This document shows, one piece after another, positions 1 to 5,513 of a DNA stretch of 11,426 nt. The DNA is from CAZCWX01 sp964502465 (lineage in GTDB: Bacteria > Desulfobacterota > Binatia > Bin18): contig CAZCWX010000533.1 in the NCBI GenBank assembly GCA_964502465.1, forward strand, positions 1 to 11,426. The letters run 5' to 3'. The position numbers and the translations under genes are program-made. Positions within the stretch are counted from its first letter, which is position 1. Every line of letters starts with the position of its first letter. The notes beneath the pieces were generated by a model, which saw only the letters and a program-made list of their open reading frames with translations, made no database searches and was not told where the DNA came from.

Positions 1-75
1 CCCCCCGCCAGCCGCTCCGCGTCTGTCGGCCCCCTTTGCCAAAGGGGGCCGCGAAGGCGCAGCCGAGCGGGGGAT
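1..75. repeat. Palindromic GC-rich dispersed-type repeat
   Basis: Positions 28-37 (GGCCCCCTTT) and 41-50 (AAAGGGGGCC) form a perfect 10-bp inverted repeat around a 3-nt GCC loop. The outer arms, about 2-20 (CCCCCGCCAGCCGCTCCGC) and 51-74, are also roughly complementary, so the whole block can fold as one long imperfect hairpin. It lies outside any gene and has no T-tract, so it looks more like a REP-type or small mobile palindrome than a simple terminator. The left boundary may lie outside the window. The fold is seen directly; that the unit is dispersed in the genome is an inference. Confidence 0.55.
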
Positions 76-237
76 TTGTCCAGCACTGCGGAGCAAGAGG
101 ATGAAGAATGATTCGGATAGGCTCTAAGGCTCACTCATACAATGCGCTCGTACTCAGAAGCGCACGCTCCGACTGTGGCAGAGAGGTGAAGCCGTAGAGA
201 CAATGCGTATATTGTCCCTCATGTTGAACCCCATCTG

Positions 238-660
238 TCACGGCGTTTGCGGACTACTGCTAGCAGCCTCTTGCACGCCTGTCACCAAAAAGCGTTTTTC
301 TTTGATATCGAGGCGCCCTTCGATGGTAATCACTTTGCCGGCAATATCTGGTTTCTGGAGCTTGCTGATAAGTTCTTCAGGTCCATAAAAACGTACCTGT
401 CGTAACAGCACGTCATCTTTCGCTGCCTGCTCTCGTGCCTGCGCTGTCAAATCTTCTACTTTGCCGATCCGCAGCAGCCACGGCTGGCCTTGCACGAACA
501 CTTTGACTGTAACGAGATCTTCGCGCTCTGGCCCATCGACAGACAGTAGTGCTCCGGTCACCCGTAACGAGACCGGTCGATCCGGATACACAGAACAGGC
601 GTTGCCAGCCGCGGTCCACAACAGCACGATCAGCAGAGCAGTCACTACCAGATATTTCAC
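238..660 (-). CDS. Small exported protein of unknown function
   Basis: A 140-residue protein that I do not recognise. I place the start at the GTG whose complement is 658-660. It is preceded by AAGGAGGG at ideal spacing and gives a compact signal peptide: MKYLVVTALLIVLLW, then TAAGNA, with likely cleavage before Cys22. That Cys does not sit in a good lipobox, so a lipoprotein is possible but not supported. An in-frame ATG ten codons upstream (end 690) also has a GAGGAGGG sequence before it and cannot be excluded. The mature part is rich in beta-type segments. A late stretch, about residues 108-130 with GKVITIEGRLD then KRFLVTGVQ, resembles the last strands of an OB-fold, which is only a tentative analogy. 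The C-terminus is a short Ser/Pro tail. It lies 60 bp downstream of the quinone oxidoreductase on the same strand, so co-transcription is possible. Confidence 0.75.
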   Translation of the reverse strand: MKYLVVTALLIVLLWTAAGNACSVYPDRPVSLRVTGALLSVDGPEREDLVTVKVFVQGQPWLLRIGKVEDLTAQAREQAAKDDVLLRQVRFYGPEELISKLQKPDIAGKVITIEGRLDIKEKRFLVTGVQEAASSSPQTP

Positions 661-720
661 AATTCCCTCCTTCTTTTCTCTCATTATCATTGCCCGTTCC
701 CTCCTCTTTTCTCGAACTTC

Positions 721-1695
721 TCAGGGAATCAAGACAATCTTGCCATAGGCATTCGCTTCGATCACCGCATGATGCGCGTGCGGTGCAGCCGCCAAGGGAA
801 ATTCTTGTCCCACAATCGGGCGTAAGGAACCACTCTCTAACCCTGCGACAAGGGCGGCATGAATACGGACCAAATCCGCTGCGGACACGTTGACTAAACT
901 CATCCCCAAAATTGTGGAGTCACGATTCATCGTGTCGCGTGGGTTGATCTCTACCGTGCCCTGATTGTTCGTTCCCCGGTTGCCGATCACCACGATACGT
1001 CCGCCCGCAGCGACGATTCCTAAATCTTTGCCAAGATTGACATTCGCGAGCATCTCAAGAATTACATCTGCACCGCGGCCTTTCGTCAACGTCAGGACCT
1101 GTTCCAAGTAGCCCGGTGCTCGATGGTCAAGCACGAAATGGGCTCCTTGCTCGATCACTAACTGTCTCCCTTTTTCGGTACCTCCAGTGCCGATCACTGT
1201 CAGTCCCGCTGCACGGGCTAACTGCACGGCAGCGATCCCAACCCCGCCACTGGCCCCATGGATAAATACCACTTCACCGGGAGCAGCGTGTGCCCGTTGA
1301 AAAAGTGCACGATAAGCGGTCGCATACGGCACATTGACTCCAGCACCTTGCGCATACGACACGTTAGGTGGCAGAGGATAGACCTGAGTTTCTCTGCACA
1401 GGGCTTGTTCGGCATATGTGCCACTGAGTGAGCCTGCGGTATAGACCCGGTCTCCAACCGCGACACGACTCACTCCCTCACCAGTCGCCAGAATCACACC
1501 AGCACCATCTGCCCCAGGTGTGTAAGGAAGCGGAGGTTTGGGATAAATGCCAGCGCGGATGTATGTTTCGACTGGATTCACACCGGCAGCATGAATCCGG
1601 ACCACGACCTGTCCCGGCCCTGGTGTCAGGTCTGGAATCTCCTCTAAGCGCATCATTTCTGGCGCACCGAATTCGTGAATGCGAATCGCTTTCAT
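721..1695 (-). CDS. NADPH:quinone oxidoreductase, zeta-crystallin type (MDR family)
   Basis: A 324-residue medium-chain dehydrogenase/reductase of the zinc-free quinone oxidoreductase branch, predicted to reduce quinones or related enones with NADPH in the cytoplasm. The N-terminal GroES-like domain carries AGVNPVETYIRAG (about 38-49) and LPYTPGADGAGV (56-67). The Rossmann fold has the nucleotide-binding motif HGASGGVG (146-153). The blocks EMLANVNLGKDL (214-225) and EINPRDTM (249-256) closely match vertebrate zeta-crystallin as I remember it, with a short NNQGT-type insertion just before the latter. The zinc ligands of alcohol dehydrogenases are absent and the length is typical. The reading frame extends upstream, but the ATG at 1695 is preceded by AAAGGAGG at good spacing and gives the family's normal N-terminus (MKAIRIHEFG). 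It is divergent from the nitroreductase at 1828. The family call is secure; the physiological substrate is not known. Confidence 0.95.
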   Translation of the reverse strand: MKAIRIHEFGAPEMMRLEEIPDLTPGPGQVVVRIHAAGVNPVETYIRAGIYPKPPLPYTPGADGAGVILATGEGVSRVAVGDRVYTAGSLSGTYAEQALCRETQVYPLPPNVSYAQGAGVNVPYATAYRALFQRAHAAPGEVVFIHGASGGVGIAAVQLARAAGLTVIGTGGTEKGRQLVIEQGAHFVLDHRAPGYLEQVLTLTKGRGADVILEMLANVNLGKDLGIVAAGGRIVVIGNRGTNNQGTVEINPRDTMNRDSTILGMSLVNVSAADLVRIHAALVAGLESGSLRPIVGQEFPLAAAPHAHHAVIEANAYGKIVLIP

Positions 1696-1770
1696 GTTGC
1701 TGCCTCCTTTTCGGATGACACTGTATCGTGTGTACTTCACTCTCTCCAGTCTATCGACTACAACAGAGCC

Positions 1771-1799
1771 AGACTCGACCGTTCCATGTGGGCGAGTCT
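1771..1799. promoter_or_regulatory. Inverted repeat in divergent intergenic region, candidate operator or leader hairpin
   Basis: AGACTCG (1771-1777) and CGAGTCT (1793-1799) are a perfect 7-bp inverted repeat separated by 15 nt. It sits 13 bp before the nitroreductase ribosome-binding site (GAGAGGAGG, 1812-1820). A shorter ACAC-6-GTGT dyad lies further upstream near 1723-1736, next to the quinone oxidoreductase start. Either could bind a regulator shared by the two divergent redox genes. No regulator gene is present in the window and I see no convincing -35/-10 pair, so the role is inferred from position only. Confidence 0.3.
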
Positions 1800-1827
1800 C
1801 TTTGTGAAGAAGAGAGGAGGGAAAGCG

Positions 1828-2637
1828 ATGAAAAAACTCATCACTGTTCTCGTATGGGGGATTGGCATCAGCGTGCTGGGGATGAGCGCGCCGGCACCAG
1901 CCCAACCACAGAACCCTGCTGATGGGAAGAGCGGCATCGCTCCGAGTGATCGTGCCGCTGTGGACCATATCTTGACCACCACCCGTTCGGTGCGCAAACG
2001 ACTCGACCTTACTCGGCCGGTCGAGCCTGAAGTCATCGAGCAAGCGATCGCGATCGCCATGCAGGCTCCAACAGGATCAAACCTACAAAACTGGCATTTC
2101 ATTGTACTCACCGATCCCGAAAAAAAGAAAGCCATTGCTGATCTCTATCGCAAGGGAGCTGATATGTATCGCAGCCGTCCTCGTCCTGACTACGGCGCGG
2201 ATGACCCACGGACCAAACAGCGGGAGCGAATGTCCGAGTCTGGTGCGCATCTCTATAAGCATTTGCATGAAGTGCCCGTGCTGGTGATTGCGTGTATCGA
2301 GGGGCGAGTGGAAACGCAACCGCAGTTTATGCAGGCTTCCACCTATGGGTCGATTCTCCCCTCTGCCTGGTCTTTGATGCTGGCGCTGCGCTCCCGTGGG
2401 GTTGGCTCGGCCTGGACCACATTACATCTCATTCACGAAAAGGAGGCCGCCCAGGCTCTCGGGATTCCGGACAATATCACTCAGGCCGTTTTGATCCCCG
2501 TTGCCTATTACACCGGAACAGACTTTCAGCCCGCCAAGCGGCTGCCAGCTCGCGAGCGCACGCATTGGAATAGCTGGGGCCAGCAACGCCAAGCGACTTC
2601 CGCGCCACCGCCAGATGCGGTAAAGACGGAAAAGTAG
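1828..2637 (+). CDS. Exported nitroreductase-family FMN oxidoreductase (Sec-type signal)
   Basis: A 269-residue nitroreductase-fold flavoenzyme, expected to be a homodimer with FMN that reduces nitro, quinone or enone substrates using NAD(P)H. The ATG at 1828 follows AGAGGAGG (1813-1820). The frame is open further upstream, but only this start gives a clean signal peptide: MKKLITVLVWGIGISVLGMS then APAPA, with likely cleavage after Ala25 and no twin arginine. The FMN-phosphate motif R-S-V-R is at 53-56 and APTGSNLQNW at 80-89. A conserved HLHEVPVLVIAC (145-156) and a GVGSAWTT segment (191-198) are shared with the next gene, so the two are paralogues. It is the first gene of a same-strand cluster; the next starts 107 bp downstream. 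Most nitroreductases are cytoplasmic, so a Sec signal on an FMN enzyme is unusual. Misread export or folding after transport are the alternatives. The family is sure, the substrate unknown. Confidence 0.93.
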   Translation: MKKLITVLVWGIGISVLGMSAPAPAQPQNPADGKSGIAPSDRAAVDHILTTTRSVRKRLDLTRPVEPEVIEQAIAIAMQAPTGSNLQNWHFIVLTDPEKKKAIADLYRKGADMYRSRPRPDYGADDPRTKQRERMSESGAHLYKHLHEVPVLVIACIEGRVETQPQFMQASTYGSILPSAWSLMLALRSRGVGSAWTTLHLIHEKEAAQALGIPDNITQAVLIPVAYYTGTDFQPAKRLPARERTHWNSWGQQRQATSAPPPDAVKTEK

Positions 2638-2702
2638 AGAAAAGCGGTGCGCGTCAAGCGTTGCAGGAGCTTGTCGCGGGACAGGTATGCGGTAAGCTGC
2701 TG

Positions 2703-2718
2703 CTCACTTCAGAGTGAG
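2703..2718 (+). other. Small intercistronic hairpin
   Basis: CTCACT (2703-2708) and AGTGAG (2713-2718) form a perfect 6-bp stem with a TCAG loop. It lies in the 107-bp spacer between the two nitroreductase genes, about 15 bp before the second gene's ribosome-binding site. No T-tract follows, so it is not a normal intrinsic terminator. It could be an mRNA processing or stability element, or chance. Confidence 0.25.
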
Positions 2719-2744
2719 ATTCGCCAGCACTCAGAGGAGGTTTT

Positions 2745-3557
2745 ATGCGGAGGAAACAGGGCCATACGAGAGACCATTCCCGAGATAACCATTCTGCTGA
2801 TTCTTATATTCCCCGTCGTGCTTTCCTCACAGGGGTGAGCATTGCTGCCGCAGGCTTGGCTGTTGCTCCCCTGCCATTATCTCGTGTTGCAGCGCAAGAG
2901 AAGATATCTTCTCAGGAAGAGATGGGTCTCTTCGAGACGATTTCCTCGTTACGCTCCATGCGCCGACTCAAGCCTGATCCTATCCCAGAGGAGACGCTGA
3001 AAAAAATCATTGAAGCGGGCATCCATGCACCGAGTGGTGGCAACATGCAAGAGTGGGGATTTATTCTGGTACAGGATGCCGAGCGTAAACGGTTCATCCG
3101 TGATCGGTATTGGGCCACCTGGCAGAAACTTCAGGAAGGACGTCCCCCGATCAATACCTTACCGCCTGCACGCCAGCGGACCATGAAGGCGGCAGCATAC
3201 CTCGCCGAGCATCTCCATGAAGTACCAGTTCTGCTCTTAGCCTGCTCGCTTAAGGAGTACCCGCCATGGGCTGCGACAGGAAATCAGCGAGCTTCGGTCG
3301 CGACCATGCATGGTTCCATTTACCCTGCAACACAAAACATCCTGTTAGCCTGCCGGGCGCTTGGTGTGGGCGCGACGCTGACGACGACCCATTATTTTTT
3401 TGAAGAGGACCTCAAACAAAAGTTCGGGGTGCCGGATACTATGGAAATTGCTGCACTTCTTCCTCTGGGCTACCCACGCGGCAAATTCGGCAAGACCACC
3501 CGCAAGCCAGTAGCAGAAGTATTGTTCTGGGAGCAGTGGGGGAGCAAAAAGTCGTGA
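2745..3557 (+). CDS. Tat-exported nitroreductase-family FMN oxidoreductase
   Basis: A 270-residue paralogue of the preceding gene. The ATG at 2745 follows AGAGGAGG (2733-2740). The N-terminus is a Tat signal: a charged n-region, the twin-arginine motif PRRAFLTG (Arg24-Arg25), a hydrophobic stretch VSIAAAGLAV and a likely cleavage site after SRVAA (about residue 50). Tat export suits a protein that folds around its flavin before transport. The catalytic part has R-S-M-R (70-73) for the FMN phosphate and APSGGNMQEW (95-104), then HLHEVPVLLLAC and GVGATLTTTHYFFEEDL, and ends in a Trp-rich FWEQWG tail. It lies 107 bp after the Sec-type paralogue and 58 bp before a Tat-type LLM oxidoreductase, which suggests one transcription unit. 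The likely location is periplasmic; substrate and electron donor are unknown. Confidence 0.94.
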   Translation: MRRKQGHTRDHSRDNHSADSYIPRRAFLTGVSIAAAGLAVAPLPLSRVAAQEKISSQEEMGLFETISSLRSMRRLKPDPIPEETLKKIIEAGIHAPSGGNMQEWGFILVQDAERKRFIRDRYWATWQKLQEGRPPINTLPPARQRTMKAAAYLAEHLHEVPVLLLACSLKEYPPWAATGNQRASVATMHGSIYPATQNILLACRALGVGATLTTTHYFFEEDLKQKFGVPDTMEIAALLPLGYPRGKFGKTTRKPVAEVLFWEQWGSKKS

Positions 3558-3615
3558 TAATCAGTAAGCATACCCACGTGTGCTGAGTCTGACGGGAAAG
3601 AGAAAGGAGCCAGGC

Positions 3616-4602
3616 ATGACGAAACAGCGAATCTCACGGAGAAACTTCCTCAAAGGAGTGGGTGCAGCCACTGCAGCAGCAACGTTGGCCGGGCGGGTCT
3701 CGCTGTCACATGCACAGGCAGCCCCAGCAGCTTCCCAAACAGGGCCGCTCCGCTTTGGTGTCCAGACCCCTCCGCAGCACGTGACGTACAATGACCTTCT
3801 CCAGACTTGGCAAGAAATCGACGAACTGGGATTCGATACCGCCTTTGTTTTTGATCATTTCATTCCTATTTATTCTGATCCCAATGGCCCATGCTTTGAA
3901 GGGTGGACACTGCTTGCCGCCCTGGCCGCACGCACACAACGAGTGAAAGTTGGGGTGTTGGTGACCGGCAACACCTACCGTAATCCTGCGGTCCTCGCCA
4001 AAATGGCAGCGACAGTCGATCATGTAAGCAATGGGAGGCTCATTCTTGGCCTTGGGGCGGCCTGGTTTGAGTTGGAGCATACAGCCTACAATATTCCATT
4101 TTATACTGCCGGGGAACGAGCACGCCGACTCGTCGAGGCGGTAGATGTGATCAAGCTATTGTTTACCCAACAGAAAAGCACCTTCAACGGCAGATATTAT
4201 CAACTCAAAGACGCGCTGTGTGAACCGAAACCGCTGCAGACCCCGGCTCCTCCCCTTTTGATTGGCGGTATGGGACCACAGGTGATTCAGCCGCTCGCCG
4301 CTCGGCAGGCAGACATTTGGCACTTCTTCGTACGCGATGGTGACCCGCAAGAGACCAAACGGGCGTGTGACAATTTTAATGCCATCTGCCAGAAAGTTGG
4401 GCGTGATCCCGCCAAAGTCGAGAAATCCGTCTCTGTACGCCCCCCACAACTCACTGGGTCTGCCAAAGAGGTACAAGGTCGTCTGCGGTCTTTGGCAGAT
4501 GCAGGCGTCCAGCACTTCATTCTTTCGCTGCCTGCACCATACGACCGTGCGCTTTTGCGCCGGTTCGCCAAAGAGATCATGCCTGCATTCCGTCAGACGT
4601 AA
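3616..4602 (+). CDS. Tat-exported LLM-class (luciferase-like) F420-type oxidoreductase
   Basis: A 328-residue TIM-barrel protein of the bacterial luciferase-like superfamily. The ATG at 3616 follows AAAGGAG (3603-3608) and opens directly onto a textbook Tat signal, SRRNFLKG (residues 7-14), then an Ala-rich h-region and probable cleavage after SLSHA (Ala33). The core starts at LRFGVQTPPQ. It contains the blocks FVFDHFIPIY, ALAARTQRVKVGVLVTGNTYRNP, ATVDHVSNGRLILGLGAAW and later EPKPLQTPAPPLLIGG. From memory of the family, this order and spacing match the Rv1855c-like F420-dependent group, so F420 is the likelier cofactor; FMN cannot be excluded. It would transfer hydride to or from an unidentified substrate outside the cytoplasm. 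Tat-exported F420 enzymes have a precedent in mycobacterial hydroxymycolic acid dehydrogenase. It is the third gene of the exported redox cluster. No F420 biosynthesis gene lies in the window. Confidence 0.93.
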   Translation: MTKQRISRRNFLKGVGAATAAATLAGRVSLSHAQAAPAASQTGPLRFGVQTPPQHVTYNDLLQTWQEIDELGFDTAFVFDHFIPIYSDPNGPCFEGWTLLAALAARTQRVKVGVLVTGNTYRNPAVLAKMAATVDHVSNGRLILGLGAAWFELEHTAYNIPFYTAGERARRLVEAVDVIKLLFTQQKSTFNGRYYQLKDALCEPKPLQTPAPPLLIGGMGPQVIQPLAARQADIWHFFVRDGDPQETKRACDNFNAICQKVGRDPAKVEKSVSVRPPQLTGSAKEVQGRLRSLADAGVQHFILSLPAPYDRALLRRFAKEIMPAFRQT

Positions 4603-4824
4603 CCGCACTCTACGCGACTGGGGACTCTGTTTACGATAGTTCACCATCTGCAGGGAGGGATCCCGCATGGTGAGGTGGGAGACCGTATGGGGGATATTAC
4701 CCTACGTCCGCACAGCGTCGCGTTAACGAGCAGCCTTAAAGAGGAGTATATAGGCCATGGTCAAGATCTCGGTCGAGAGCAAAGCGTCAAACAGTTCCAT
4801 GGTGGCCCGTCCTTTCCGGCGTGT

Positions 4825-5145
4825 TTAGTAGCCCCACAGCGGCTGGCGTGTCCTGGGAGAGGTATAGCTATCGAACCCCAACCTGTTCCCCCAGCGATAG
4901 TTCCGCTCGATGCGGCTTTCCTGGCCTGCTTGTTCTTGCTGAGGTCGCCACGCAAAACTCGGATACAGTTGAGAAGGTGTCAAGGAGCGGAGACCCTGTG
5001 TCACGTCCTCAAGAGAGAAAAAGAACGTCGCGCCATCGCGCTCAGCAGAAGTGGCGGGCAGAGGCATCACCAGGATGGTGATGGTAAGGACCGCAAGCAA
5101 TGATTTCCTGATCCCCGTGCGCAAAGAAGTGCCTTGTGTCTTCAT
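4825..5145 (-). CDS. Small secreted protein of unknown function
   Basis: A 106-residue protein I do not recognise. The ATG at 5145 is preceded by AGAAGGAG seven bases away, a strong ribosome-binding site. An in-frame ATG 11 codons upstream (5178) has no comparable site. The N-terminus is a long signal peptide: a basic n-region (to Arg13-Lys14), the hydrophobic run SLLAVLTITILVMPLP (15-30) and likely cleavage after ATSA (Ala34). The mature chain is only about 72 residues, rich in Arg, Gln, Tyr and Trp, with segments FFFSLEDVTQGLRSL and NYRWGNRLGFDSY. It has no Cys and no second membrane segment. It converges with the LLM oxidoreductase gene, separated by 222 bp. The coding strand is chosen because only this strand gives both a ribosome-binding site and a signal peptide. 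Function unknown. Confidence 0.6.
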   Translation of the reverse strand: MKTQGTSLRTGIRKSLLAVLTITILVMPLPATSAERDGATFFFSLEDVTQGLRSLTPSQLYPSFAWRPQQEQAGQESRIERNYRWGNRLGFDSYTSPRTRQPLWGY

Positions 5146-5357
5146 TGTCTTTCTCCTTCTCTGTATGAGAAAGGGCAAAAGAAGTGCCGACAGTATGGAA
5201 ACTGAAACGCTGAATTTCTTAGCTATTTACCGTGTCAGGAGCGGGCAGAATTCTTTGAGGTGTGGCATCTTGGTGTTCCATGAGGTATTTTGCCTCGTTG
5301 CGGTCGGATCGTGATTGCTATGAGCCAGGATAAAAAGCGGTCTCCAACAACAGCGGT

Positions 5358-5435
5358 TTATGAACTCACCACAGGATTCTCCCCTATCCCTCTCTCCTGG
5401 ACCTCAATCCGCACGGGATCACCGGGCTTAAGGTT
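5358..5435 (-). pseudogene. C-terminal remnant of a fumarylacetoacetate hydrolase-family gene
   Basis: Read on the minus strand, 5435 to 5358 encodes 25 residues ending at a TAA: NLKPGDPVRIEV then QERGIGENPVVSS. From memory, FAH-family proteins typically end with a pattern like LKPGDxVxVEIEGIGxLxNPVV, and this fragment follows it closely. An in-frame TAA (5436-5438) stands directly before it, and no start codon or upstream FAH motif (such as TPxGVG) is visible. It therefore looks like the tail left by a deletion or rearrangement, not a live gene. It is only 26 codons long, so chance resemblance is possible. It lies on the same strand as the malonyl-CoA synthetase-like gene and 78 bp beyond its stop. 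Confidence 0.45.
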
Positions 5436-5447
5436 TTAGACTGTAAG

Positions 5448-5487
5448 CCTCAGGCGAAAGGGGAGTCTCTCAAGCCTTTGCCTGTGG
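5448..5487 (-). terminator. Possible terminator hairpin downstream of the acyl-CoA ligase
   Basis: On the + strand, CCTCAGGCGAAAGG (about 5448-5461) faces CCTTTGCCTGTGG (about 5475-5487). Together they make an imperfect stem of about 12 bp with one bulge and one mismatch around a 13-nt loop. It begins about 27 bp past the ligase stop codon on the minus strand. No strong U-run follows in that direction, so termination is only a weak suggestion from position. Confidence 0.3.
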
Positions 5488-5513
5488 CCGGTAGCCGTAA
5501 GAGGGCTGACTGT

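Larger units (their letters stand above)
5146..5513. other. Intergenic stretch of 368 bp with remnant and hairpin
   Basis: There is no intact gene. On the minus strand it holds a short C-terminal remnant of a fumarylacetoacetate-hydrolase-like protein (5358-5435) and an imperfect hairpin (about 5448-5487) just beyond the ligase stop codon. The rest, about 5146-5357, should include the promoter of the small secreted gene, but I see no confident -35/-10 pair. Confidence 0.5.

Noticed and set aside
1696..2043. Upstream in-frame extension of the quinone oxidoreductase to about 440 residues
   Set aside because: It overlaps the divergent nitroreductase gene. The ATG at 1695 has a strong ribosome-binding site and gives the family's normal N-terminus.
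4642..4672. CACCAT/ATGGTG stem enclosing GGGATCCC downstream of the LLM gene, considered as terminator
   Set aside because: The stem is short and interrupted, and no T-tract follows.
4758..4829. Mini-ORF on + strand (MVKISVES..., 23 codons) after AAAGAGGAG
   Set aside because: Too short to support and spacing to the ribosome-binding site is long. No family is recognisable; kept only as a possible relic.
4675..5103. 142-codon + strand open frame opposite the small secreted gene
   Set aside because: It has no recognisable motif and no good ribosome-binding site. The minus strand has both a ribosome-binding site and a signal peptide.
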